Translations under genes and position numbers: made by a program | From: Elysia chlorotica | Lineage: Eukaryota; Mollusca; Gastropoda; Plakobranchidae | Assembly: GCA_003991915.1 (NCBI GenBank) | Contig: RQTK01000324.1 | Coordinates: forward strand, 246,098-310,097 | Reading direction: 5' to 3' | DNA length: 64,000 nucleotides | In this document: one piece after another, positions 21,092-32,948 of the stretch | Numbering within the stretch: position 1 is the stretch's first letter | Layout: every line of letters begins with the position of its first letter | Notes under the pieces: model-generated | What the model was told of the DNA's origin: nothing | The model's database searches: none | The model's input: the letters and a program-made list of their open reading frames with translations, nothing else

Positions 21092-24000
21092 ATGGCGACC
21101 ACCTTGAAAACTGTTTGCTCTGGCCTTGCCAGAGCCATCAATAAATCTAAAGTTTTAAATGGGGTTGGTGTATTTTTACCATTCTTTGTACATGACTAAT
21201 AAATAAGGAACACGTATGACATATAATACCTGCAATTATTATAGTTTGATATCTAATGGAACGCCGTCAATCTATTGTAGTTAGCTTGATTTGGGGGTTT
21301 GGCTGGAGCATTATGATTATATCTACTCTAGCAGTCTAGGCTAATGATCTAGATCTAGATCTAAATCTCTAGATAGTGACGGTCGATAAAATTTTCTCCT
21401 TTTCAATCTTTCTGCATTATGATCACTGATAGTTGCGGCCCTTCTACTTCTAGACTCCAGTCTAGGGAGACCACAAACGCGGACACTGCAATTTTTTCTG
21501 GTCTCTCTAGATGCTAGACAGGGCAAACCATGATTGTGGTCTCGGAAGACACTTCCTTTTTTTTTTAATAGGCCTGTTGAAAATGTATAATAACTAGGCT
21601 AAATAAACGCTTTTTTCTATCACCTCCAGCCATTAGCGTGTTTCGAGACGAGATGCTTTCACACAGACCAGGGGAATCACCAGGCTGCGGTATGTCACAA
21701 AGTGTCTTCTGTTGGCCCCGATCAGTATTCATTCAGCATCAATGAGTATATTTTTTAAAATTCATTACACTTCCCATACATTTGATTATGAAAGCAGGTT
21801 TTAATAATAGTTTTGAATAAATGCAGAACCCAAATGTTATTTCTAAGCCTGCAGCTGTCACTAATACCTCACGAATAGAAGGTATTTTGTACTAGTTTAC
21901 AACTCTGTTAATGGGAGGTAGCTTCCCTGTCATTTCTGTAACAAATGGGTGTGGAAGTAAAAAGACATACCCAGCATTAGGCCCTACATACTTTCGACAT
22001 TGTTTTTTGTTTCTTCTTTTCACTATCTCAGAGATTTAAAAGTCTTTTTTTTTCCAAAGATATTTGTCATTTCCCTAACAAACAGGTGTGGAAGTAAAAA
22101 GACGTACCCAGCATTTGACCCTAGATACTTTTGACATTGTTTTTCGTTCCGTTTTCTCACTATCTCTGAGATTCAAAAGTCTTTTTTTTTCCAAAGATAT
22201 TTGAGAATACTCAATTGAAAATGAAATGGTTATGTGCTTCGAAAATTTTACACTCAACAATGATGCCTAATATATATGTATTTTTTCTTACACATGAACT
22301 TTCCTTTTAATAAAAAAATATTCTTAAATATATTCTGAAATGTGCTGTGTAGTTGGGGCTCCATGTGGGAGTGCCTCTATAAAGAAATTTACCCCAAGTC
22401 TGGGTATTTGATGAGAGATCTTTTTCCATAGCGAGTATGATATGTAGTAAATGTATTCTTATCAGTTTTTTTGTCTTTTTTTTTCTATATTCTTTTCTTG
22501 TTTTTTTTTTCCTCTTGAAGGCAAGCGAAAAGGTAATAGAAAACCGAGAAGTTGCATGGATACTTTATATCTGTTACTGAACATTGTGATTTGTTCTCGT
22601 ACTTAAAAACACTTAATTTTTTGTAGTTAAATCCTGTAGGCATATTGAGTATACATTAGATGTTTTCCTTTTGACGTTTTTTTGTGTGTGTTTACTGTAT
22701 TGCAAGCTTTTTTGTCGCCTTAGTTGTAGAGGTTCACTGTTTCACTATTTTTGTTACTTTTTTTTTGTTCATTCATTAGTTTCGTTATTGTTGATTTCTC
22801 AAAGTGTTTTTTGTGTGCTTTCGGCTTTCAATTCATTTAAATTTTAACAAATATTGACTGAGAAAGTTGTGACAAATCCACAAAGAAGAAGAGTTTTGTT
22901 TCAAATCAGTTATGAATAGTACTGTCCTTGCAATTTATCAAGATTTCCTTTGGCATCAATACTGGCTTCAATATCATAATTACAAGGGGTTCAAAATAAA
23001 GTTGATGTTCTATAGTAATTGTATGTGTAGTGATTGTAAAAATTGTTTACTGTTATAAAGCAGCATAATTGTACTTTACAAATCGAGAAGAGATAAACTG
23101 AAATAAATACCAATGTGTTTTGGTATTTATTCTTACTCATGAAGTTTTCTATTAATGAAAAATATTCTTTCTCATGTATCAAATACTGAAATATTCTGTG
23201 TAGTTGGGGCTCTTTGTGGGAGTGCCTCTATACAGAAATTTACTCTGAGTCTGCATATTTGATGAGAGATTTTTTTTGATAGCTAATCAAGATAGAGAGT
23301 ATGATATTCAGTATATGTATTCTTATCAGTTCTTCCTATTATTTTCTTTTCTTGTTTTTTTTTTTCTCTTGAAGGCAAGCGAAAAGGTAATAGAAAATCG
23401 TGAAGTTGCATGGATACTTTTTATCTGTAATTGAACATTGTGATTTGTTCTTAATTTTTTGTAGTTACATCCTGTAAGCACCTGGAGTATTAGATGTTTT
23501 TTTTTTATGTGTGTTTACTTTATTGTAAGCTTTTTTGTCGCTTCAGTTGTAGAGATTCCCCTTTTCACTACTATTGTTACTTTTTTTTTAGTTCATTCAC
23601 TAGTTTCATTATTGTTAATTTCTCAGTGTTTTCTGTGTGCTTTCGGCTTTCAATTCATTTAAATTATAACAAAATATTGACTGAGAAAGTTTTGATAAAT
23701 CCACAAAGCACAAGAGTTTTATGAATAGTACTGTCCTTGCAATTTATCAAGGTTTCCATTGGCATCAACACCGGCTTAGATAATTACAAGGTGAAAAAAA
23801 AGAAAATTGATGTTCAATTGTAATGGTATGTGCAGTGATGAAAAAAAAGAAAAAAGCATGTTTACTCTTATATAGCAGCATAATTTTACTTTTCAAATCG
23901 AGAAGAGACAAACGGAAAGCAATTCCAATGACTACTTACATATTAGTTTCGATAGTAAAAAAAATATTTTTTGAAATTAGTGCTTTAAAGCGTATGAATA

Positions 24001-24130
24001 ACCAGATGATGTTGTATTAAATTAGCTGTTTTGTTTTCGCAACACAAAGCTCTCACCTACTAAAGTTCACTTTACCCTGCTCTGTTTCCCCCTCTCCCCC
24101 CCCCCCTTTTCCCTCCACCCTCTCTCTCCC

Positions 24131-24182
<52 letters not shown>

Positions 24183-24868
24183 TTCTTTTTCCTGTTGTGT
24201 ACTTTCCCTCTCTTATCTACGTCTGTCAAATCAAGTGTTGATGCCCTTGTTTCCCTGAGATTGAAATATGAGGCATGGCATTTTTATTCAATTGTTGCAC
24301 AACTGCCAGGTGTTACATTACTCAACTAATAATGATAATCTTACCTCGTCTGTTTATCATGCTCTGATTAATCTTCCCCTCCTCCTCTCCCCCCACAGCA
24401 CACACATACAGATACGTAGACTGGATCTTCGTTGTTAATTTGAAGGAATATAGTACTATTTTACTTTACTTTTCTCATGCAAATGGCATCCTTTGCCAAG
24501 ATATGTACACTTAGTTAGTCCTGTTCATGAAGTTTTGAAAGCTGTTGGACATCACCATTATGGAAATTAAAGGCTATATACAATACTCTGTATCAAAACT
24601 ATGGGAGTAAATGCTAAGTGCAGGAAGTCATAATAATAAAATCCAATTCCCTTTATGCTTGAATCATCTTTGTCCAAATTCTTTCAAATAGGAACCCTGC
24701 GTAAAATGAAATTTATGTCTTCTAAAACTTTCTAGCCATGTAGTAGGGAAAATACTATGGACATACTGCATTTCCACTTTGATTTTGAAATTTTTGTACA
24801 AATAAGGTCCTAAAGTAACAGCAAGGATTACAATTTTTTTTTAAATAAAAGAAAGGACGGAAACCTCT

Positions 24869-24952
<84 letters not shown>

Positions 24953-25936
24953 TCTCTCTCTCTCTTTGTATCTCTCTCTCTCTCTCTCACACACACATGG
25001 TGCACTAACTGTTGTGACCTTGACCTCCTCCCAGGTGGCAGCACCAGTCTCCCGTCCCGTTGGTCGGCACACGGCCACGCTAGTGCCAGGGGATGGTGTG
25101 GGACCCGAGCTCATGGGTGGAGTTCGGGAGGTTTTTAAGGCTGCGGGCGTGCCCGTCGACTTCGAGGAAATGTTCATCAGGTGGGACATAGTTTTTTAAA
25201 ATTTTTCATAGACAAGAGTTAGCCTTTTCCCATCAAACCACACACTTGTTGCGCGCATTGATATGCTTTTGTTCTAACACCTCTTTGCATTGATCTGCAC
25301 ACCTTTCATGTTAAAGTAATAAAACACCAAGGCTTTTACCTTGTATAAATTGTTGAAAATACACAGAAATAATGCGCACATGAGGAATAGGTCTTGGATC
25401 ATAGAATGTTAAACAATTTATGATAAATTTAAAACTCAATCTTACCAGAAAGACTTTGAATTATGAGTCTGGTTCTAACACTCTCTCTCTCTCTTTCTGT
25501 CTCTCTCTCTCTCTTTCTGTCTCTCTCTCTCTCTCTCTCTGACCTAATTTTCATGTTCAGTGACTGCAGGACTCCCCCCTTGAAGGTCGTTGGAGTCGTG
25601 ATGATGCCCTTGAGGCCAACCTTGTTCCGTTTGAACGACTCCACAACGGTCGCTAGGTCTGTACTCGTATTGGGCGACACTTCACTGGGAATGGAATATA
25701 AAACAAACACACACAGTCAACTCTTTATGTGCTGATAAAAATTTTAAATGTTATGACTTGAACAATTTCATGCCTCATCCTAGACCTGGTTCAAATACAG
25801 TGAAAACCTAAAAAAAAAAACAAAGTCTGAAAATTTTATTTTCTCATAAACTGAATTTTACACGAGGATAAGTTATTATTGAAGCTTAGTGTTGTGGGGG
25901 GGGGGGGGGAGCTCATCCTCATTATCATCATCATCA

Positions 25937-25972
<36 letters not shown>

Positions 25973-28900
25973 GCGTTGTTGTTGTTTTTATTATTGTTAG
26001 TATTATAATATTATAATTGTCCTTCGCTAATCTACCAGACGAGAACTCGACCTGTTTGCCAACGTGGTGTGCGTTCGCAGCCTTCCTGGCTTCCCAACCC
26101 GACACAACAACTTGGACTTCATCATCATCCGAGAACAGACGGAGGGAGAGTACAGCGCCCTGGAACACGAGGTTAGCAGCTCATCTTGCACACAATTCTG
26201 CTCATGAAGCTGTTCCTTCAGCCTTTTTCCATCACGCCGCACACTTGTTGTACACATTGATATGTTCTTGTGTGCCAGCACATCTTTGCATCATTAAACT
26301 GCACACCTTTGATTTAAAGTTAATCAATATCAAAGGTTTTAGCTTTCTTTAACTTTTTAAAATCCCACAAAATAGGTGCACACAAGGAAAAGGCCTTGAA
26401 TAATAGATGTGAAAAGGTTAATGGCTTGGATGTTTTAACTATTGCAATGGAATCAAAAGTAATAATATAACAAGACACTAAAAACAGGAATTCTGTCTTT
26501 CATCTTCTGCTCATCTTTGCATCTCTTTACTATAGAGCGCTGAGAAACACATAACATTTTATAATGGATTTGAATGTTTAGTAGAGTTCGTTTTGTTTTG
26601 TTTTCTCATATTATAATCGTCTATGTATTTGCCCTGACACATATTTATGTTTGTTTTTGTCAACCAGAGTGTGCCGGGTGTGGTTGAATGCCTAAAGATC
26701 GTCACAGAGCAAAACTCGATGCGAATCGCCAAGTTTGCCTTCGACTACGCCATGAGGCACAACCGCAAGAAAGTGACAGCCGTGCACAAGGCCAACATAA
26801 TGTGCGTTTTAACCATTATGAATAAGACTCTTTACCCAGCATTAGCTAACATAATGTAGGTTGTTTACATATTAAGCTATTGTGATGTTGGCTTTTTATC
26901 CAGCATTAGCCAAAATAATGTATGTTTTTTCACCTAGCATTGGCCGACATAATGTACATAATAATACCAAGCATTTGCTATTGCGATGCTATCATGACTC
27001 TGATGTGTTATTGTAGTGTCTTAATTTTAAGAAAATGATTGGTTTGTTCTTGACTTGAGTTATGTCTCTTTAAACTTTCTAAAAATTCATTCAAAACTTA
27101 GGACTTGATTTTGTTAAATTTTTTTACTATACAGATCACTATATAATCCATGGATTGTTGATGCACGAGAAATTTTTTGTCCATCCTTAATCAAATTTGG
27201 AGTTTTAAGAGTGCATGATGATTCGAGATAATAGTTAAAATCAGTAGGCAGGGCTTTACTTTACATTGTAACTGTATAGGATCCCTCAGGGAAAACTTGG
27301 AGATGTTAAACCCAGAGAGTCTCTCTACTGAGAATTCTTTACTTTACATTCTCATATGTTTAAAAATTTTGCCAGAGAAAGCAGCATTGGAGAATGTAGT
27401 TTTGTAAAGGTTTAATTAGTAAGCTATCTGTATATACTCCGCTACTATTATAGCATGCAGTTGATCTCAGAGTAGGTTTAAAAATTGAGATGTTGTAAAT
27501 TGAAAGAATTTTGTCAGATTCCTTAGTCTCTCACTCACCCACAGGAAGCTCGGCGACGGTCTGTTCATGCGCTGCTGCGAGGAGGTGTCCAAGCTTTACC
27601 CGAAGATTAAGTTTGAGACGATGATCATCGACAACTGCTGCATGCAGGTATGCAGATCTAACAGTTTGAACTTTGATCACCAGCGTTCCATTTGAGCTTC
27701 AATCATGGAATTAGAGTCTTGGATAGTCTGATACAAATGATGTAATGTTTTGGCGTTGGATAGTAGGGCAAAAGTCTAACAGCAACAACAGTGGATCCAT
27801 TTCAGAGGAATTGCAAGACTATCATAAACTTGTCTATAGATCCTCAGAGTTTAAAGGGTGTTGTTGTAGCCGTCTCAAAACCAACTAATGTGTATGTAGC
27901 TGGGTGAGGGACAGGTTTGATATTTCATCATGGGCTTACAGTTTAGGATGGTTTTGTACAGCTGATCCATTTCAGAAGAATTGTTGGACTCTATAGGCTT
28001 GTCTTTGGACCCACAGGCTGAAAACAATGTAGTTGTAGTGAGTTTAAAACCAACTAGTGTGTCTTTAACTCAAAACTGTTATTCGAAACTCATATATATA
28101 GTTCTTGAAATGCAAAAGCCAATTAAATTGAAAAAAAAAACCCACGTTTTTAACATGCACGAATGATGTAAAGGCTCGATCAGACAAAGAAATGCGGACC
28201 AATCTATGGTTTCATCAATGTGAACTTTATGTTTTTACCTGTGCCTTTTTCTGAATCAAAGGAACAAGATCTTGGGCTATGCATGCTATTTATAACGTAA
28301 TAATTCTGTCTTAAGAAGAATTTTCTAGTATTTTCTTTTTGCATATGTATATAGTTTTGACAATATAAAGAAATAACCCTGATCAATATTATATTCAACT
28401 GTAAGTATAAGTTTCAATATCATATAGCAAATGATCTTGAGGCTTAAATATAAAAACTTTATCGGCAACTTTCATCAGACGCTAAATGTGTAAAGGCTTA
28501 GTAAAAGGTATGAAAAGTCAGATATTATACTTTCCTTTTCTTAATTGATTCTTAAACTTTTTTTGGGTTGTTTTATGACATTTTTTAATTTTTAAAATAT
28601 CTCTCTTTTAATTTATCTATTTTTAAAATATCTCTTTTAATTTATCTTATATCTAATGTATAAAAAATAATTTATTCCACCCCCCCCCCAAATAATTTAT
28701 TCCCCCCCCCCCCCCTCCCAAAGTTTATGTTTTAAGACTATTACACATTAAATCATTAAGATATCAGTAACTGCCGTTTAAAGATATTGTTTCCCTAGTT
28801 AGACTGGAACTGGCACTTTTATTAAGATGAGACTCAAGAGACAGAATTTATTAACCCTGCCTCCTTCTAGCGGGTGTCTAACCAGGACCAGTTTGATGTG

Positions 28901-30714
28901 ATGCTCATGCCAAATATTTTGTCCCATCACACTTGAAGTTGTAGCCCTATGATGAAACTAAACTGCACCCCAACCCCCTCCCCTCTCCTTTTCCAGCTGG
29001 TGTCAAACCCGTACCAGTTTGATGTGATGGTCATGCCCAATCTGTACGGGAACATCGTGGACAATCTGGCAGCCGGTCTGGTTGGTGGCGCTGGCGTTGT
29101 GCCAGGAGAGAGCTACAGTTCCAGGGTTGCTGTGTTTGAACAGGTACTGGGGGAGACATAAGTGAGAAAGGGTTGGAGGGATGGAACCAGCGACATCAGT
29201 GTCAAGACTAAGGGGGGAGGGGGGGGGAGAGGTGTAAAGGGCTGAAAGGGAAATTGAATAAGAGGATAGTGGTGAATTATTTGCATATTGGTAGCTGAAG
29301 ATTGGAAGTTTCCAGAAAATATAATCTATCTGGAGTACAGTGGAAGACATTTAAACCAAAATTTTAGGAGGGCTTATTTCAATTTCGGTTTAAACATAGT
29401 CAAGGTAAAAAAAAAACAAAAAAACAAAGATTGGACATAAACCAAAAAATTTGTGAGGAAAAATTGAGTAATATCCCTTGTTTGAGTAAATGTGAAATGA
29501 CATCAATTTCTCATCACAGACACGTGAGATATCTGACAATCTCGATCCTAACTAATTTTCCTACCCAGTTTCAAACCACATCGAGCATATTTTTGTTTGT
29601 CTGGTTAGGTTGTTGAATAGTGTTAGCAGGCATGTTTAAAACACTAAGTAAAAGGGTTGCTCAAATTTTGATTCCTCTCTATATGTCTGCCTGTCTGTCT
29701 CTGCCTCTCTCTCTCTCTCTCTCAAATGAGACGTGTCAGACAAGCCAGGAATAAGAAGCGAGTAAACAATTATAACGTAAACAATATCCAATAATGAATT
29801 TAATCCAGTTTCAGATTATCCCCATTATTAAGTATCGACCAAATTATGGATCTAGCTTTTAGACAATCTCTGGTTTTTTTTAAATTTTATATAAGTTTAT
29901 TATAATTAAAAAGGATTAATCTCCCAAGCGCTTTTTAAATATGCAATTTCCTGTCTCTCGATTATGCATGATGAACAGTCACCGAACGAACTTGGAGATC
30001 AACGTCAGCACATTGCTGCTAAAGGCTGGTTCTTACAAGACTGTTGATTCACTTCAGGATATGGATCTCCTCTCAGGAGCTTTCATTCTCAAGTTGCTTT
30101 GCCTTTCTTCTGATCAATGTATTTAGCCCTCTGGGATTTAACAGCACCTCTCACTCTCTCTCTGTCTCTCTACACCAGGGGGCGCGGCACTCGTTTGCGG
30201 AGGCCGTGGGTAAAGACATCGCCAACCCAACGGCGACCCTGCTGAGCTCGTGCAACATGCTGAAGCATATGAACCTGGAGCACCACGCACGCCTCATCGA
30301 GGACACCGTGCTCAAGGTCGTCAAGGGAGGGAAGGTCAGTGCGCTTAGTGATAGCGATAGGGAATGTGGTTTCATCAAAAGTTGTCTTACTTTGTTGGAA
30401 GACACGAGTCATGTTTAACAAGCAAGAAAACCATATATGTGAAGAGATTAAGAAATAACTTTATCTTTGAGAAAAATGTGTATATATATTATAATAACCA
30501 TATTTCACCATGTCTTCACCCTGTTTTTTTTTTAGCTAATCAAATTCCTTTTTTACACACTGAGACCACCTTTCATGCACTTTGGGTATATATATACATT
30601 AAAACTAAGCAACATCCTTTCATTTCTTTGCCTCACTAGATTCGCACTAAGGACATGGGAGGCTACTCCAGCACATCGAACTTCATTGCAGAAGTTATCC
30701 ATTGTCTCCCCTGA
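21092..30714 (+). CDS. IDH3B: isocitrate dehydrogenase [NAD] subunit beta, mitochondrial (one exon inverted)
   Basis: Plus-strand coding exons: 21092-21163, 21630-21689, 25035-25180, 26039-26171, 26668-26801, 27545-27647, 28997-29143, 30179-30334, 30640-30714. Exon 4 (25544-25684) is present only on the minus strand. With it the protein is 388 aa (human 385); without it exons 3 and 5 still join in frame to 341 aa. The first roughly 45 residues form a basic mitochondrial presequence. Family blocks include [78 protein letters not shown] and [12 protein letters not shown]. Known role: regulatory/structural subunit of the alpha-beta-gamma NAD-IDH of the TCA cycle. Two exon 1-type donors are GTTGGT. 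The 3'UTR runs to a poly(A) signal at 32416. Whether the annotated order is real depends on the orientation of exon 4. Confidence 0.95.
21942..22205. repeat. 137-bp tandem duplication in IDH3B intron 2
   Basis: GGTGTGGAAGTAAAAAGAC, CCCAGCATT and TCTTTTTTTTTCCAAAGATA occur in the same order in both copies (about 21942-22070 and 22078-22205), with scattered substitutions. Confidence 0.8.
22521..22532 (+). other. candidate 12-nt microexon, copy A
   Basis: GCAAGCGAAAAG (Ala-Ser-Glu-Lys) follows a T-rich tract ending in GAAG and precedes GTAATA. Its length is a multiple of three and it would fit phase 0 between IDH3B exons 2 and 3, in the poorly conserved presequence region. Use is not proven. 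Confidence 0.3.
23375..23386 (+). other. candidate 12-nt microexon, copy B
   Basis: Identical 12 nt with the same TTGAAG upstream and GTAATAG downstream as copy A, inside the second copy of the intronic duplication. Confidence 0.3.
24105..24180 (+). repeat. (CT)n / C-rich microsatellite
   Basis: Poly-C and CTCTCC units grading into a perfect CT run, in IDH3B intron 2. Confidence 0.9.
24866..24987 (+). repeat. (CT)n microsatellite upstream of IDH3B exon 3
   Basis: About 120 bp of CT repeat ends some 47 bp before the exon 3 acceptor at 25034. It may serve as an extended polypyrimidine tract. Confidence 0.9.
25229..25407 (+). repeat. intronic direct repeat, left copy
   Basis: Shares CACACTTGTTG, CATTGATATG, CTGCACACCTTT and a GCACA(C)A(A/T)GAGGAA-like tail with 26217-26410. 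The two copies are in the same orientation and bracket the inverted exon 4 and normal exon 5. Confidence 0.65.
25480..25540 (+). repeat. (CT)n microsatellite next to inverted exon 4
   Basis: CT repeats with two CTTTCTGT interruptions abut the donor of the reverse-oriented exon. Read on the exon's own strand this is a GA run directly after the GTCAGA donor. Confidence 0.9.
25544..25684 (-). CDS. IDH3B: IDH3B coding exon 4 in reverse orientation
   Basis: On the minus strand a TTCCATTCCCAG acceptor (25685-25686) precedes 141 nt with no stop, followed by a GTCAGA donor (25543). It starts with one base completing the Ser codon left open by exon 3 (MFI-S-EV) and ends with AG, completed by the first base of exon 5 ([14 protein letters not shown]). 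The residues match this region of animal IDH3B: SEV, then [20 protein letters not shown] and SLNMKIR. No second copy of this exon is seen on the plus strand between 25181 and 26038. The exon is intact but cannot be spliced into the plus-strand transcript as drawn. Either the assembly flipped a small piece or there is a recent microinversion. Confidence 0.93.
25895..25975. repeat. poly-G run and (ATT)n microsatellite
   Basis: A G run of 13 or more bases is followed by TCATCATCAT and then ATT repeats, about 65 bp before the IDH3B exon 5 acceptor. Confidence 0.9.
26217..26410 (+). repeat. intronic direct repeat, right copy
   Basis: Diverged counterpart of 25229-25407, located just after exon 5. 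Confidence 0.65.
26786..26970 (+). repeat. repeated exon 6 donor junctions
   Basis: The junction AACATAAT/GT at the end of IDH3B exon 6 (26801/26802) recurs near 26850, 26914 and 26949 as AACATAATGTAGGT, AAAATAATGTATGT and GACATAATGTACAT, with GCATTRGC preceding the three intronic copies. Spacing is irregular (about 35-65 bp). Confidence 0.65.
27791..28065. repeat. about 170-bp tandem duplication in IDH3B intron 7
   Basis: GATCCATTTCAGA(G/A)GAATTG, CTTGTCT and AAAACCAACTA occur in the same order in two copies (27791-27900 and 27961-28065). Confidence 0.75.
28680..28717. repeat. duplicated poly-C runs
   Basis: Two C-runs, each followed by AATAATTTATTC or similar sequence, in IDH3B intron 7. 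Confidence 0.85.
28869..28925 (+). pseudogene. decayed partial copy of IDH3B exon 8
   Basis: After a CTCCTTCTAG acceptor-like site the sequence reads [15 protein letters not shown], parallel to [15 protein letters not shown] at the start of true exon 8 (28997). Similarity ends about 57 nt in and no donor follows at the equivalent point; the frame then closes. It lies about 128 bp upstream of exon 8, consistent with a small tandem duplication that took the acceptor and the first part of the exon. Confidence 0.75.
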
Positions 30715-32415
30715 TTGTTCTGATTGTCACCTCACTTGTCGTCCGCGTCTGATGATTCTCATGTGATACCAAGCTGTATTCTCCTAGATCTAAATCTTTT
30801 CTGTTCTGTGTTCGGAGAGTTATGAATCTGATCTGGCGTGTTGCAATTATTTTACCTTGTAATGATTTATATACCTCGTAAGTTATCTGTATTTGTTTGG
30901 ATTCTACTAGTGAGATTAGTTGACTCGAGAATAAGAGGGTTCTATCTGAGTACAGATAAAGAATCCAAATAGATCCTTATTATTCGAAGGTCATGTATAT
31001 TATTATTATGACATGTAGTTAAATCTTGTTATCATTCTCAAGATCAAAGTGAAACAAATGGCCCCTGCTGGTGCACGTCTCAATCTCATGATCCTGTATC
31101 TGCACATGATTGACCTTGAATCATTTGTTAGAGCCATTGCTCGATTTTTAAGTTTTCAACACTTGAACTGCCTATTAAGTATTTTGCTGAACATGAAATT
31201 TTGAAAAGGGCCAACATAAGCCTATTTTGGTTTTAGTAAGAATTTCCTACCTGTTATTTATATAACCATTTAGAAAAATAACATGTTTTAGAAAATCATC
31301 TTAAATTTTATAAGAACTGGCAAAAAATGTTCATGCGAAAATCAACAATGTAAGTTTTAAGAATGTTTATCTTAAACAGTTGTTGTGTAGACGGCTTTAG
31401 CCTGAAAAAAAAATGAAACCATGTGAGAGAGAAAGGAAAACGAAGAAGTATGGGGTATGAGATGTGCTTGATTTAGCCAGACTTGTTGGGTGTGATGAGA
31501 CTCACTGACACAGGATAAATCTTTTGACATATATTTTGAGGATGTTTCCCCCTGTATGTTTTGTTTCTATACCTAGATACACTTCTGTTATTCCTGAGGT
31601 GACAATAAAAAGGTTTTATCTACATTTTAGTAAAATAGGAGGTAGCAACATAAAAAGATTTTGCCTGAGCAGAAGAAAAACCCAGTATTAACTGTACAGA
31701 CTGGAAGCCCCATTGTAAAATAAAAGAAATAATATGGTCCAACGACCTGTTTATAAATCTGTATAATTTAAAACTTTTGATGGCGCTTTTGCCAAAGGCG
31801 CCTAAAAATGTAGATGGGACCTTTTTAATGTTACCTTGTGTATTTTCTTATTGGATTTTTCTCATAGCGACTTTATTTCACATGAAATCTGCCATTAACA
31901 GTAACTGTTTGTAACACTATGTTGCGGTGCTGCTTGTCATTAGGAATCATCTCCCCAGGGTGCTGTGCCATAAGGCAGCAAGTCTGTCATGCTCTTAGCT
32001 CACATTATATATTTATAGTGTTTAATGTCCAAATTGTGCAGCGCACACAATATATAATAATATAGTATTTTTGTCCAAGTAATGGACAGATATGCTGTGT
32101 TTTCAATAGCTTTCTTGAATTGTCATCGAAATACTTAGTCAGCAATTGAGGGAATGATGATTCAGCTTGTTTTGTTTGTTTGTATAGGCACATTTTAGAC
32201 AGTAGTTAGACAGGTTTATACATCTAACCTGTAACAAGTTGTCTCTTGCTTCAATCCTATGCTGAAAGAGTCTTGCTTGAAATTTTTTGCTAATTCACAG
32301 TTAAACAAATTTGTGTTCGATGGATCTAGATTTACTTTCTCCTCAAAGTGTGTTTTTAGTTCAGCATAATGAATTCATTATGGTTTTATTGCATGAGTTT
32401 ATATTATATATGATT

Positions 32416-32421
32416 AATAAA
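32416..32421 (+). terminator. IDH3B candidate poly(A) signal
   Basis: AATAAA in TTAATAAAGTTG, about 1.7 kb after the stop. An earlier AATAAA lies near 31603. The 3' region between contains no other gene. Confidence 0.5.
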
Positions 32422-32850
32422 GTTGAAAAAACATGACATGTTGGAGTCTTTATTGCACATTTATGTTTTGTCTGTTTTATACAGCTTTCACTTTTTTTTC
32501 AATCATTTAAATTGGATAATAAAGCATGTTCCTTGTTTGTCATAATTTCTTACTTAATGTAAAGCTAAAACTGAAAACACCATTAAAGTGAACAGAAAAT
32601 TAAAGTTTAAAACTATTGATTGTCATGCAAGAAACAAAAGGGAAATATTAAATAATTTTTACAGATTGCATCATTTTCATAGATTCATTTAAATTTAAAG
32701 AGGTCGGTATTTATACTTTTCTTTCTACAATGTAGTATAAACTCACGAATCATATGAAAATTAAATAGTTGAAGATATGGGGTCATAGAACAAAAAAAGC
32801 GGGGTGGGGGGACGGGGGGTAAATGATTCATTTCTCAAGACAGCAACTGT

Positions 32851-32948
32851 TTCTGTGTGGCAGCACGTAAAACTGTCAGGCGTTAGTCTTGGGACCAGTC
32901 CACAATGTAGCCTATATAGTGCTGACATAGGACGCTAAGCAATCAACT
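32851..32948 (-). repeat. 165-bp interspersed repeat, copy 3
   Basis: On the reverse strand it shows GATTGCTTAGCGTCC, TCAGCACTATATAGGCTA, TTGTGGACTGGTCCCAAGAC and a TGCTGCCACACAGAAA tail. Confidence 0.85.

Larger units (their letters stand above)
22325..23920. repeat. two-copy segmental duplication (about 0.8 kb) in IDH3B intron 2
   Basis: Copy A about 22330-23110 and copy B about 23185-23920 share many blocks in order: TGTGTAGTTGGGGCTC, GGGAGTGCCTCTATA, GAAGGCAAGCGAAAAGGTAA, GTTGCATGGATACTTT, TTTCGGCTTTCAATTC, and AATCGAGAAGAGA at the end. Small indels separate the copies. The intron is otherwise free of recognisable genes. Confidence 0.85.

Noticed and set aside
24755-25189. 144-codon minus-strand frame with Arg-Glu repeats over IDH3B exon 3
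   Set aside because: Antisense of a real exon joined to a CT microsatellite; no independent support.
25463-25735. Plus-strand 90-codon frame covering the inverted IDH3B exon
   Set aside because: It starts in a CT repeat and has no similarity to IDH3B; the minus-strand reading matches the family residue by residue.
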